From Rhodococcoides corynebacterioides NBRC 14404 (GTDB lineage Bacteria > Actinomycetota > Actinomycetes > Mycobacteriales > Mycobacteriaceae): a stretch of DNA of 64,000 nt. Shown here in pieces: positions 25,884 through 36,026 of the stretch. The first letter of the stretch is position 1. Each line of letters opens with the position of its first letter. The translations under genes and the position numbers were made by a program. The notes below the pieces were generated by a model. It did no database searches. It saw only the letters and a program-made list of their open reading frames with translations, and had not been told where the DNA came from. The stretch is from NCBI RefSeq assembly GCF_001894765.1, contig NZ_BCWV01000004.1, forward strand, positions 615,805 through 679,804. The letters are read 5' to 3'.

Positions 25884-25898
25884 TCGCGCCGGCTCTCT
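25864..25898. terminator. bidirectional terminator between TetR gene and acpS-fas
   Basis: GAGAGCCGGCGC (25869-25880) and GCGCCGGCTCTC (25886-25897) form a perfect 12-pair stem with loop TGATC, which contains the TGA stop of the TetR gene. On the minus strand the hairpin is followed by TTTTTCTG, an intrinsic terminator for fas-acpS. Read in the plus direction the tail is C-rich, so termination of the TetR transcript is weaker. Confidence 0.85.
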
Positions 25899-25917
25899 CC
25901 CCCGAGTCACTCGGTAC

Positions 25918-26310
25918 TCACTCCTCCAGAATCGCCACCGCGGCGGCCATGTCGCCGTCGTGCGTCAGCGACAGGTGGATCTTCACCGACGGCAGGAACT
26001 CCGCCGCCATGCCGTGCAGCTTGATCGACGGGCGACCCCAGGCGTCGTTGACCACTTCGATCAACGGGTAGGGGTTGTCGCCGATCTGCGGTGCGCGGGC
26101 GAACCGGGACCCGGCCCAGGCCTTCAGCACCGCTTCCTTGGCCGCCCACCGCGCGGCGTAGTGCCGCGCGGGATCGCTGCTCTTGGTGGCGGCGTGGCGG
26201 CGCTCGCCGGCAGTGAAGCTGTCGCGGACCATGGTGGTCCCGACGCGCTCCATCTGCTCGGCGAACTCCGACACCGACACCAGGTCCAGTCCGACTCCGA
26301 GGATGCTCAT
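25918..26310 (-). CDS. acpS: holo-[acyl-carrier-protein] synthase
   Basis: 130 residues. It transfers 4'-phosphopantetheine from CoA to the ACP serine of fatty acid synthase. Group I phosphopantetheinyl transferase motifs are visible: GVGLDLVSV with Asp9 and WAAKEAVLKAW with Glu59, the magnesium ligands, plus HLSLTHDGDMAAAVAI near the end. Its ATG overlaps the fas stop (ATGA), so it is made together with the synthase it activates. Bacterial FAS-I, unlike the fungal enzyme, has no built-in transferase, which explains the pairing. The arrangement equals Rv2524c-Rv2523c of M. tuberculosis. Confidence 0.95.
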   Translation of the reverse strand: MSILGVGLDLVSVSEFAEQMERVGTTMVRDSFTAGERRHAATKSSDPARHYAARWAAKEAVLKAWAGSRFARAPQIGDNPYPLIEVVNDAWGRPSIKLHGMAAEFLPSVKIHLSLTHDGDMAAAVAILEE

Positions 26311-29300
26311 TCGGTCACCGTGCCATCCTGCGCGGCGACGCGGTAGACGTCGTCCGCACCGAGTCGGGTGGCCTCGCTGAGCAGCAGGTCGGCCTCGAGC
26401 TGATGCTTGACGGCCGACGGTGTGCCGTCGTGACCCAGCCGGCGATCCTCCGGACGCCGGTACAGCGCGTCACCGCCGCACATGGCGTCGGCGAGGCGTC
26501 GGCGTCCGGCGACGACGCGCTCCCGCGACGTGCGCAGGTACTCCTCGCGTCGATCGGCCGGAATCGCGGCGACGAACGCCTGCGGGTGCACCACCGCGAT
26601 CAGCCCGGACACGTGGCCGAACCCGAGGCTGGTCAGCAGACCGGCCTTGAGCGGCAACGAGTTTCCGAACGTCAGCGGCCGGCGTGCCCACACCAGGTGT
26701 TCGAACTCGGCCATCTTGTCGTCGACGCAGTCGAGGCTGCGGTTCGGCGGCACGACGCCCTGCGCGAGCACCTGGCACAGACCGATCAGCTGGAAGGCGG
26801 CGGCGCCGCCCTTGCTGTGACCCGTCAGCGACTTCTGCGACACCACGAACAGCGGGTTGCCCTCGCTGCGGCCGAGTGCCCGCGCCAGACGCGTGTGCAG
26901 TTCGGCCTCGTTGGGGTCGTTGGCGTTGGTGGACGTGTCGTGCTTGGAGATCACGGCGATGTCGTCCGCCGCGACGCCGAGCGCCGCGAGCGAGAGCGCC
27001 ATGGCCGAGTCCCGGCCACCGCGACCCACACCGAGGGCGCCGAGGCCCGGGGCGGGAATCGAGGTGTGGACACCGTCGCCGAACGACTGCGCCCAGCCGA
27101 CCACACCGAGGACGGGCAGACCCATCTCCAGGGCCAGGTCGCCGCGGGCGAGCAGAATCGTTCCGCCGCCGTGCGATTCGACGAATCCGCCGCGCCGGCG
27201 ATCGTTGGCCCGCGAGAACCGCCGATCACTGATGCCCTGGGCCCGCATGGCCTCGGTGTCCGCCGTGGCGGACATGTCGCCGAAGCCGATGATGCCCTCG
27301 TTGCTCAGGTCGTCGAAGCCGCCGGCGACCACGAACGTGGCCTTGCCGAGACGGATCTTGTCGACGCCCTCCTCGACCGACACCGCGGCCGTGGCGCAGG
27401 CAGCCACCGGGTGCACCATCGCGCCGTACGAGCCGACGTAGCTCTGGACCACGTGCGCCGCCACGACGTTCGGCAGGGCTTCCTGCAGGATGTCGTTCGC
27501 CCGTGCGTCGCCCAGCAGCGTGTCGATGTACAGCGAGCGCATCGACTCCATGCCGCCCATGCCCGTGCCCTGCGTGTTCGCCACCAGAGACGGGTGGGTC
27601 CAGCGCATGAGCTCCGACGGCTCGAAGCCCGAGGTGATGAACGCGTCGACGGTGCACACGATGTTCCACAGTGCGACGCGGTCCACCGAGCTCGCCATGT
27701 CCGGCGAGATGCCCCACTTCACCGGATCGAAGCCGGTGGGGATCTGGCCGCCCACGCTGCGGGTCAGCTTCATCCGGCGCGGCACGCGAATCTCGGTGCC
27801 CGCCTTGCGGGTGACCTGCCAGTCGCCGTCGGCGTTGGTGTTCACCACGGTCCGGTCCGGATCCGCCGAGACGAACGCGCGGGCCTCGGCCTCGCTGCCC
27901 ACCACGAAGGTCAGGTCCTGGTCGAGGAACACCGAGGACATCAGCGGCGCGGTGTTGTTCACCATGGCGCCGTCGTCCTCGTACCGGCGAATGCCGCACC
28001 GCTCGACCACCACGTCGTGGTAGCGGTCCGCGATCTCGGCCTCCGGCACCAGATCACCGGACTCGACGTCGTACCAGCCCGGCTTGGGATCGTTCTCCCA
28101 GACCACCAGGCCGGTGCTCCATGCAAGCTCGAGAACGCCTGCCGCCGAGAGCTTCTCGTCGACCTCCATCTCGAAGCGCGTCCGCGCACTGCCGTACGGT
28201 CCGAGCTCGCCGGCACCGACGATGACGACCAGCTCCGACGGGTCCACGTCGAGCTCCGGCCACGCCGGGGCATCGAGCTCGCCGGTGATGCGCGGCGGCT
28301 CGGGCAGCGCGTCGACGGTGGCCGGCGCGGGGGCCGGAGCCTCCTCGGCGACGGCCGCGTCCGCGGCGTCCTTGGCCAGCGCGGCCAGATCGAGCCCGGC
28401 CTCGGCGAGACCACCGGTGAGGTCGGCCTCGAGCGGAGCGTCGACCGCACGGCGGCGAGAGTCCTCGTCGCACAGGGCGATCAGCTGCTCGGCCATCTCC
28501 TGCGTCGACCACGTCCGCACGCCGGCCGCCTCCGCGGCCTCGGCGACCACGTCGTTGTGGCCCATGAGCCCGGTGCCCCGGACCCAGCCGATGCGGGCGT
28601 GCGCCAACGTCACTCGCTCGGCCCAGCTGCGCTCGGCCTTCCAGCGGTTGGTCACGGCGTCCAGCGCGGCCTTGGCCTCGCCGTACGCGCCGTCGCCACC
28701 GAAGAGGCCACGGTTCGGCGAGCCCGGCAGCACCACGTGCAGTCGGCTGTCGACGTCGCGGTCGTACCCGATGGCGGACAGTCCGCCGATGAGACGCTCG
28801 ACCGACCAGAGGAGAACCTTCATCTCCATCTCGGCGCGGGCGCCGGCGTCGGACAGCTCGCCCGCCACGCGCGGCGCGGCGAACGGGAACAACATGGTCG
28901 GCGTCATCGCCGGCTTGACCAGCTTCTTGGCGCCACCGGCCGAATCGATCCGGTCGGTGCCGACCCACTCGACGAACGCGTCGACGTCGGCGTACGACGC
29001 CATGTTCGCGGGGACCACCCAGAGAGCGGCACCGGTCACGGCGTGCGTGCGGTAGAGCTCGCGGTAGAACCCGACGCGCTCCTCGTCCAGACGCGACGTG
29101 GTCAGGAAGACCGTCGCCCCGCCCGAGAGCAGCTCGCCGGTCACCGCAGCGGCGATGGAGTTCTTGCTCGCTCCGGTCACCACGGCCACCTGATCGGCCC
29201 ACTGCCCCGGCGTCTCGGTCGCGGTCGCGGCCGTGGCGATGGCGGCGTACGACGACGCCAGGTCGGCCAGACCCTGTGCGTCGGCACGGCGCTGCCACCA

Positions 29301-32300
29301 CGCCGCCTGCGCGGCCACGGCCTCGCCGGCGCCGGTGAAGGCGTCGACCGCCAGGGCGCGAGCGGCCTCGTCGCCGATCCACAGGCGAGCGAGATCCTCA
29401 CGCGCCGTGGCCCATCGGTCGTCGATCAGGACCGCACGACGGGCGTCGAACGACGGCGCCACGAGACGCGGCCAGTCGCTGCCCAGTTCGGACGAGACGA
29501 GATCGATCAGATCGGACTCGGCGGTATCGGCCTCCGGCAGCGTCTCCGCGTCCGCGAACCCGAGCTGCTCGAGCACCAGACGCGCCGCCGAGGCGAGCAC
29601 GCCACTCCGGCCGGTGATGTTCTCGGTGAACTCGCCGAGCGCGGCGGCGTCGACGGTGCCCCCACCGCCGCCACCCCCGCTGGACGGCATGGAGACCTGC
29701 ACCCCGCGGCGCTGACCGACGGCCGTCACGGCGGCGTCGATCAACGCGTCGACGGCGGCGCCGTCCGACGGAGCGGTCTCGCCGAGACCACCGAGCGCCC
29801 CGCCGCGGACGGACTGCCCGTCACGGGTGCCGAGAGCGACCTCGGCGGTGACGTGGTGTGCCCACCCGTCGCCGAGCTGCCAGACCTTGGTCACCCGCTC
29901 GGCGACCGCGCCGGGACGACGTCCCGACGGGCCGAACACCTTCCGCAGGTGGTCGTTGATGGAATCGCTCAGCACCGGGCCGTAGGGCCGGTAGGTGCGG
30001 GCGAGCTTGTTGACGGTGCCGGCCAGAGCGCCCATGTCGGCATCGGCCGCACCGTCGATCGCGCCGAGCGAGAGCTCGGAACCGAGATCGACCAGCAGCT
30101 GGTTCCGACGCGAGGACACGCCGTCGCACAGCGCCTCGATGGTGTCGGCGGGGCCGATCTGGTCGAGGCGGAGCTTGGTCCACAGGCCGATGAGCACGGT
30201 GGTCGCGTCCGACGCGGTGAAGGCGATGTCGTCGGGACGAGGCCCGCCCGCCGGTGCCGCTGCAGGCGCCGGCGCCGCGGGAGCCGCGGCCGGGGCGGTG
30301 GCGGCCGGGTCGGCCGCCGGGGTCTCCTCCGGCTCGTCGACGATCTCCGGGTCCGTGTCGGTGGAGAACACCACGGCGGCGTCGCGCTCGATGTTGAGCA
30401 CCTCCACCGGATGACCCACGCGGCCCGGCAGTTTCAGCGTGTTGGTCGCCAGGTTGGCCACCGTCGGCATAGCGCCGAGACCCACCTCGACGAACCGCTC
30501 GATGCCCAACCCGCCGTCGGCGGTGTCGGCGAACAGCAGATCCTGCGTCTCGATCCACCGCACCGGGCTGGCGAACTGCCACGCGAGCAGCTCGGTCAGC
30601 ACCACGCGGCACAGGTCGGACGGGCGAGCGGCCCAGTCGTCCCACGCGCCGAGCACGTCGACGAGCGGTGCGGACGGCACCAGGTCGGCGATCTCCTGCA
30701 CGAACGCCTTCTCGAGCGAGAACAGGCGCGGCACCAGGTTGGGGATGTAGCGCCCCACCAGGATCGACGGATCGATCGTCTCCGGCAGCAGGTCCAGCAG
30801 ACGGTTGCGGAAGTCGTCGACTCCGCCGCGCAGGACCGTGGAGTGGAAGGGCACGTCGATACCGGGCACCAGGATGAAGGCGCGCTTGCCGCCGAATTCC
30901 GCACGGCGACGGTCGATGTCGCGCTCGAGCTCCTCCAGCCCGGCGACGGTGCCGGCGATGGCGTACTGCGACCCGCGCAGGTTGAGGTTCACCACCTGCA
31001 GGAACTCGCCGACGCGGGCGCCGATGGACTCGACGTACTCGATGACGTCGTCGTCGGCCAGGCCGATCTGCGACGGACGGATGGCGGCCATGCGGTAGTC
31101 GCTGCGGCCCTGCGCATCACGCGGAACGAGCTGGTGCATGGCGGACCCGCGCTGGAAGACCACCTCGAGAACGGCCTCGAGCGGGAGCACACCGGCGACC
31201 GCCGCGAGGGCGTTGTACTCGCCCACCGAATGGCCCGCGAGGAACGAGTCCTCCACGAACGCACCGGACTCGCGGAGCTCGGCCACCTGGACCACACCGA
31301 GGACGGCCATGGCCACCTGGGTGAACTGCGTCAGGTGCAGCACGCCGTCGGGGTGCTTGTGGGTGACGCCGCGAGCGCGGAGCTCGGTCGGGTTGTCCCG
31401 CACCACCGCGAGGATGGAGAAGCCGAGCGCGGACCGGGTGTGCTTGTCGGCACGCTCCCAGATCTCGCGTGCGGCCTTGGACCGGCTCCGCGCGTCGAGA
31501 CCCATGCCGCGGGTCTGGATGCCCTGACCGGGGAAGGCGTACACCGTCTTCGGCGCCGCGATGCGGCCGGTGGCCTGCATGACCAGGTCACCGTCGACCT
31601 TGCAGGAGACCTCGACGACCTCGCGGCCGGCCTCGAACCCGATGCGGTCCACGCGCACGTCGATCGACGCGCCGGGGCGCACCATGCCGAGGAACCGGGT
31701 GGTCCATGCGGTGAGGCGACGCGGCGGGGTGGTGGCCGACGGATCGACGGCCGTCACCACCTGCTGCGCGGCGGCCGAGAGCCACATGCCGTGGACGATC
31801 GGGCTGCCCAGACCGGCCAGACGCGCGGCGGCGTCGGAGGTGTGGATCGGGTTGTGGTCGCCGGACACCTGAGCGAAGGCACCCATGTGGCGCGGCGCGG
31901 TGACCGTGACGTCCCGACGACGTCGACGCGGCGTCTCCACCAGGGCGTCGGTGAGCGACCCGCCGGCGCGCGGCGGATCGGTCAGGGTGCCGGCACCGGT
32001 GCGCCCGCGAATGGCGAAGCGCTCCACCAGGGTCGCGACGGCGGGGGCGTCGAGGCCCTCGCCGAGCATCGCGCCGATCTCGACCGAGACCTCCACGACG
32101 CGTCCGAGATCGGTGTCGATCACCTCGCCGGCGGTCGCCTTGACCACCAGGATGCTGTGGTGATCCGGCAGCTCGCCGACCAGATCGATGCGGTGGTCGA
32201 GGTGGACCAGGTCCAGCATGCCCTCGATGACCGAGCCGGCGTCCGCGGTGCGGGCAGCGCCCAGCACGGCGAAGACGGCGGGCCAACAGGCCCCGACGAG

Positions 32301-35300
32301 CACGTCCGGCACGATCGACTGTCCGACGCCGTACTGCGCGGGCAGGCCGGAGCCGGTGACGCCGGCGTGATCGGCGGTCAGATCGGGCGACCACGCGATG
32401 TTCAGACGCGCGGTGCCGTTCTTGACCGTCGGAAGATCCTGTCCCGCAGCCACTCCGAGGAGCGCGGACATGGCGGTCTCGGCGTCGGCGTCGGTCACCA
32501 GCGGTGCGCCGCCGTCGACCGCGGAGGCCGGGACGGTGATCCGGATGTCGACCGAGCGACCGGCGGTCAGCGGCACCGAGAGCAGCACGGCGTCGTCGCC
32601 GGACGTGGTCAGGGTGGCGCCGGTGCCGGGGTGCGTCGCCTGCTCGTCGGAGGTGACCTCCCACTCGCTCACCGCACCGAGACGACGAACGGGGTTGGGC
32701 GCCAGGCGCGATGCCCAGGTGATGTCCGGCGCGGCGAGCACGACACCGATGGCGCCACCGGCCACCTCGGGGTGGCGGCGCGTGGCGACGGCGACGGGCT
32801 CGGCACCCTCGGCGAGCAGCCGGTCCGTGGTGGCCTTCTCGAAGCGGTTCAGCAGGTCACCGACGGGCTCGTCGACGCGGTCGATGCCGGCGACGGCGAC
32901 GGTGCCGGGGATGATGCAGACCTGATCGGCGCTGTACCGCGGATCGTGGGCCTGCCACAGGGAATCACTGCGCCACCAACGGCGCACGTCCTTGTCGACG
33001 ACGGGCACGAAGTTGACCGGCTTGCCCGGCAGGCGGCACAGCGAGACGAAGAACGGAACGTCGGCCGGGTGCAGGCGCACCGACTCGGCGTCGGGGTACG
33101 CACGCAGCAGCGCTGCGACGGCGTCGGCCGGACGCTCGAGCAGATCCTCGTCCTCGAACAGCGTGGGGACCGGGCCACGGTCGGCCGGGTGCAGCCGAGC
33201 CTCGCTGCGCTGCAGCATGTCCCGGAAGCGCACGCGCCACGTGATGTCGAGCCACGGGTTCTCCACGCGCGGGTCGTCGCCCACGGCGAGCTCGACGTAG
33301 CGGTTCAGCCACTGCAGGTACGTCATGTCGGCGACGTCACCGAAGTACGGCTTGGCCGTGGCGTCCAGCGCGGCGACGATCTCGTCGCGACGCGCCGCGA
33401 CGGCGTCGTCGTCACCGGCGACCTCGTCGAGCAGGCGGCCGGTGCGCGACGCGGCGTTGTCGATCTCGTGGATGTCCGCGCCGAGCTGGCTGCGGCCCGA
33501 AGCCATTCCGCCCGTGGCGGTTCCGGCGCCCACCCAGTCCGGGCATCCGGGGGTGTCGACCAGGAGCTGCTTGACCTCGGGAGCCGTGGTGGCCTCGAGG
33601 GTCGCCATGGCGGCGGTGCCGACGAGGATGCCGTCGAGCGGCATCGCCGGGAACCCGGCGTCGACGGACCACTGGCCGGTGAGGTACTCGGCCGCCCGCT
33701 CCGGGGTGCCGATGCCGCCGCCGACGCAGATGACGATGTTGTCGTGCGCACGCAGCTCGGCGTAGGTGGCGACGAGCAGGTCGTCGAGGTCCTCCCACGA
33801 GTGGTGGCCGCCGGCGCGCCCGCCCTCGATGTGCACGATCACCGGGTAGTCGGGCACCTCGGTGGCGATGCGAATGACGCTGCGGATCTGCGCGACGGTG
33901 CCGGGCTTGAACGCGACGTGGCTGATGCCGACCTCGGTCAGCTCCTCGATCAGCGCGACGGCCTCGTCGAGCTCGGGGATACCGGCCGTGACGACCACAC
34001 CGTCGAAGGGTGCGCCCGCGGTGCGGGCCTTCTGCACGAGGCGCTTGCCGCCGAGCTGCAGCTTCCACAGGTACGGATCGAGGAAGAGCGAGTTGAACTG
34101 CACCGAGCGGCCCGGCTCGAGCAGCTCCTTCAGACGGTCGACGTGACCGGCGAAGATCTCCTCGGTGACCTGGCCGCCACCGGCGAGCTCGGCCCAGTGG
34201 CCGGCGTTGGTGGCCGCGGCGACGATGGCCGGATCGACCGTCGTCGGCGTCATGCCGGCGAGCAGGATCGGCGAGCGACCGGTGAGCTGGGTGAAGGAGG
34301 TCTCGACGACGGTGCGGCCGTTCGGCAGCGTGACGACGCGCGGCGCGAAGTCGGTCCACGGGCGGTCGACGGCGGGAGCGGCGCCCGGCGTCAACAGGTT
34401 TCGGTGACCGGTCCTGGTCGACGCGGCGACGACACCGACGCCGTGGCCGCGCATGTTCGAGGCGGTCAGGCGGGTGAGGGCGTCACCGGGGCCGAGGTCG
34501 AGGACCCAGGCGGCACCGGCGGCGACGACGGAATCCACGGCGGCGACCCAGTCGACCGGCTCGACGAAGATGGCGGTGGACAGCGCCCGCGCACGGTCGA
34601 CGTCGAGACCGCAGCGGGTGGCCCAGCCTTCGACGATCTCGACGGCCTCGGCGAGCTGCGGGTGATGGAAGCCGACCTCGATGGCGAGGGGCTCGAAGAC
34701 GGGCGAGAACACGTCGCCGCCACGCTTCTTGGCGTCGCGCTCGCGGCTCTCGCGGTCCGCGATCTCCTCGCACCGCTGCTGGATGCGAACGAGGGCGGTG
34801 TAGGGCCCGCTGAGGACGACACGACGACGGCCGTTGCGGATCGCCACGACGGCGGACGCCGCGGCCTCGTCGCCCGAGAGCTCGTCGACGACGGCCTGCA
34901 GGCGAGCCGGGTCGATGTTCGACACCGAGACCATCGGGGCGCGATCACCGGCACCGATGAGGCCGCGGCGGCGGCCGACCAGCCCGGCGGCAGCACCGAT
35001 CAGCTGGGCGAGGGCGAGGAGCTCGACATCGCTCTCACCGCGGTCGGCGACGACGGCTTCGGCGAGGACACCCTGCGAGTGACCGATGACCGCGACGGGC
35101 GGGGTGGTGGTGTAGTCCAGACCCTGCACGGCGAGGGCGCGCAACGCGGCGATCTGCGTGAGCAGCACGCCGGGCACCGACACGGCGGCCGACAGCAGAG
35201 CCGCATCCGACGGGCCGGCGGCGGGGTCGTCGGCGAGTTCCTGCTCGAGCATCCACGCGATCGGGTCGAAGCCGAGCGGGCGCACTACCAGCAGCTCGGC

Positions 35301-35519
35301 GGCCACGGGCGCGAGCACCCGGGCGGACGAGTTCACCAGGTCGGTGATCTGCGGCTCCAGCGCGCAGTCGCGGGTCAGTTCGTCCAGCGTCGGCAGCCAC
35401 GGGGCGCCCTGCCCCCCGAAGGCGAGGGCGTACGCCTCACCGTCGACCACGCGCTCGGCGAGCGAGCTGCTGCGGTCTCCGGACCGCGGGCGGGATGGTG
35501 TGCTCTCGTTGATCGTCAC
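26307..35519 (-). CDS. fas: type I fatty acid synthase (multidomain)
   Basis: About 3070 residues from GTG 35519; the open frame to 35684 adds an Arg-rich leader unlike the family. Domains in order: acetyl transferase (GHSQG, Ser148), enoyl reductase (PILLAGMTPTTVDP, about 420), dehydratase (GDHNPIHTSDAAA, about 1220), malonyl/palmitoyl transferase (AGHSVGEYNALA, about 1430), acyl carrier (GVSSRRNQLL, about 1800), ketoreductase (VVTGASKNS, about 2115) and ketosynthase (VAACATAAVSVEEG with the active Cys, about 2710; SLTGHSKGG, about 2900). It makes C16-C26 acyl-CoAs from acetyl- and malonyl-CoA; in Mycobacteriales these feed membrane lipids and mycolic acids. No frameshift is seen. It is translationally coupled to acpS. 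Confidence 0.97.
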   Translation of the reverse strand: MTINESTPSRPRSGDRSSSLAERVVDGEAYALAFGGQGAPWLPTLDELTRDCALEPQITDLVNSSARVLAPVAAELLVVRPLGFDPIAWMLEQELADDPAAGPSDAALLSAAVSVPGVLLTQIAALRALAVQGLDYTTTPPVAVIGHSQGVLAEAVVADRGESDVELLALAQLIGAAAGLVGRRRGLIGAGDRAPMVSVSNIDPARLQAVVDELSGDEAAASAVVAIRNGRRRVVLSGPYTALVRIQQRCEEIADRESRERDAKKRGGDVFSPVFEPLAIEVGFHHPQLAEAVEIVEGWATRCGLDVDRARALSTAIFVEPVDWVAAVDSVVAAGAAWVLDLGPGDALTRLTASNMRGHGVGVVAASTRTGHRNLLTPGAAPAVDRPWTDFAPRVVTLPNGRTVVETSFTQLTGRSPILLAGMTPTTVDPAIVAAATNAGHWAELAGGGQVTEEIFAGHVDRLKELLEPGRSVQFNSLFLDPYLWKLQLGGKRLVQKARTAGAPFDGVVVTAGIPELDEAVALIEELTEVGISHVAFKPGTVAQIRSVIRIATEVPDYPVIVHIEGGRAGGHHSWEDLDDLLVATYAELRAHDNIVICVGGGIGTPERAAEYLTGQWSVDAGFPAMPLDGILVGTAAMATLEATTAPEVKQLLVDTPGCPDWVGAGTATGGMASGRSQLGADIHEIDNAASRTGRLLDEVAGDDDAVAARRDEIVAALDATAKPYFGDVADMTYLQWLNRYVELAVGDDPRVENPWLDITWRVRFRDMLQRSEARLHPADRGPVPTLFEDEDLLERPADAVAALLRAYPDAESVRLHPADVPFFVSLCRLPGKPVNFVPVVDKDVRRWWRSDSLWQAHDPRYSADQVCIIPGTVAVAGIDRVDEPVGDLLNRFEKATTDRLLAEGAEPVAVATRRHPEVAGGAIGVVLAAPDITWASRLAPNPVRRLGAVSEWEVTSDEQATHPGTGATLTTSGDDAVLLSVPLTAGRSVDIRITVPASAVDGGAPLVTDADAETAMSALLGVAAGQDLPTVKNGTARLNIAWSPDLTADHAGVTGSGLPAQYGVGQSIVPDVLVGACWPAVFAVLGAARTADAGSVIEGMLDLVHLDHRIDLVGELPDHHSILVVKATAGEVIDTDLGRVVEVSVEIGAMLGEGLDAPAVATLVERFAIRGRTGAGTLTDPPRAGGSLTDALVETPRRRRRDVTVTAPRHMGAFAQVSGDHNPIHTSDAAARLAGLGSPIVHGMWLSAAAQQVVTAVDPSATTPPRRLTAWTTRFLGMVRPGASIDVRVDRIGFEAGREVVEVSCKVDGDLVMQATGRIAAPKTVYAFPGQGIQTRGMGLDARSRSKAAREIWERADKHTRSALGFSILAVVRDNPTELRARGVTHKHPDGVLHLTQFTQVAMAVLGVVQVAELRESGAFVEDSFLAGHSVGEYNALAAVAGVLPLEAVLEVVFQRGSAMHQLVPRDAQGRSDYRMAAIRPSQIGLADDDVIEYVESIGARVGEFLQVVNLNLRGSQYAIAGTVAGLEELERDIDRRRAEFGGKRAFILVPGIDVPFHSTVLRGGVDDFRNRLLDLLPETIDPSILVGRYIPNLVPRLFSLEKAFVQEIADLVPSAPLVDVLGAWDDWAARPSDLCRVVLTELLAWQFASPVRWIETQDLLFADTADGGLGIERFVEVGLGAMPTVANLATNTLKLPGRVGHPVEVLNIERDAAVVFSTDTDPEIVDEPEETPAADPAATAPAAAPAAPAPAAAPAGGPRPDDIAFTASDATTVLIGLWTKLRLDQIGPADTIEALCDGVSSRRNQLLVDLGSELSLGAIDGAADADMGALAGTVNKLARTYRPYGPVLSDSINDHLRKVFGPSGRRPGAVAERVTKVWQLGDGWAHHVTAEVALGTRDGQSVRGGALGGLGETAPSDGAAVDALIDAAVTAVGQRRGVQVSMPSSGGGGGGGTVDAAALGEFTENITGRSGVLASAARLVLEQLGFADAETLPEADTAESDLIDLVSSELGSDWPRLVAPSFDARRAVLIDDRWATAREDLARLWIGDEAARALAVDAFTGAGEAVAAQAAWWQRRADAQGLADLASSYAAIATAATATETPGQWADQVAVVTGASKNSIAAAVTGELLSGGATVFLTTSRLDEERVGFYRELYRTHAVTGAALWVVPANMASYADVDAFVEWVGTDRIDSAGGAKKLVKPAMTPTMLFPFAAPRVAGELSDAGARAEMEMKVLLWSVERLIGGLSAIGYDRDVDSRLHVVLPGSPNRGLFGGDGAYGEAKAALDAVTNRWKAERSWAERVTLAHARIGWVRGTGLMGHNDVVAEAAEAAGVRTWSTQEMAEQLIALCDEDSRRRAVDAPLEADLTGGLAEAGLDLAALAKDAADAAVAEEAPAPAPATVDALPEPPRITGELDAPAWPELDVDPSELVVIVGAGELGPYGSARTRFEMEVDEKLSAAGVLELAWSTGLVVWENDPKPGWYDVESGDLVPEAEIADRYHDVVVERCGIRRYEDDGAMVNNTAPLMSSVFLDQDLTFVVGSEAEARAFVSADPDRTVVNTNADGDWQVTRKAGTEIRVPRRMKLTRSVGGQIPTGFDPVKWGISPDMASSVDRVALWNIVCTVDAFITSGFEPSELMRWTHPSLVANTQGTGMGGMESMRSLYIDTLLGDARANDILQEALPNVVAAHVVQSYVGSYGAMVHPVAACATAAVSVEEGVDKIRLGKATFVVAGGFDDLSNEGIIGFGDMSATADTEAMRAQGISDRRFSRANDRRRGGFVESHGGGTILLARGDLALEMGLPVLGVVGWAQSFGDGVHTSIPAPGLGALGVGRGGRDSAMALSLAALGVAADDIAVISKHDTSTNANDPNEAELHTRLARALGRSEGNPLFVVSQKSLTGHSKGGAAAFQLIGLCQVLAQGVVPPNRSLDCVDDKMAEFEHLVWARRPLTFGNSLPLKAGLLTSLGFGHVSGLIAVVHPQAFVAAIPADRREEYLRTSRERVVAGRRRLADAMCGGDALYRRPEDRRLGHDGTPSAVKHQLEADLLLSEATRLGADDVYRVAAQDGTVTE

Positions 35520-36026
35520 GCGTGCGTGTCCTCTCCTACCTCGGGTGCGAGGCGATGGGGGTCGGGGCCGCTGGGGGCGGCGACCTCGGTTCTCGTGGAT
35601 CCGGTCGGTCGAACGAGTCCGGTGAGACGACGCGCGCTCGATCCCTGGCGGGGAGCCGTCGCCTCGTGCGGACCAGCGTGACACAAAATCATGAGGAAAT
35701 CCTCACGTTCTGTTTGACGTCCTAGTGCTACCCGCCGGTACGTCGTGACGCCGCCCCGACCGGCGGCGGGAAGTGACCGGCGAGTAGCGAAAGTCGTCGC
35801 AGACCAGGGGGTATCTCCGCGGCTCGGAACTCGAGGAAACCCTCGGATTCAGGTGTGGGCGTGGGTGATGCATGTCACGACCTGCAGGTATCTGTGACCC
35901 GGCGTCCGGTGTCGCGCCGACTCCGTCCGCGCTGTCGGACCTCGCGGCTACCGTCCGCGTCGCACGGCGCCCGCCGTGCCCCACACCGGCACCACGCGTG
36001 CCGCACGTAGATCCGGGGGGAATCTC
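35520..36026. promoter_or_regulatory. fas promoter region with a palindromic candidate operator
   Basis: About 500 bases between fas and the divergent 36027 gene. At 35692-35705, TGAGGA and TCCTCA form a perfect inverted repeat with a two-base spacer, set in an AT-rich stretch (35681-35715) that contrasts with the GC-rich surroundings. It lies about 175 bases upstream of the fas start, where a repressor or activator could act. No confident -10/-35 pair could be fixed. Open frames across this region are Arg-rich and not convincing. Confidence 0.45.

Noticed and set aside
26403..35681. A 3092-residue open frame antisense to fas
   Set aside because: In GC-rich DNA the frame opposite a long gene often lacks stops. 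The translation is His/Arg/Gly/Val-rich without domains, while the minus strand encodes a complete FAS-I.
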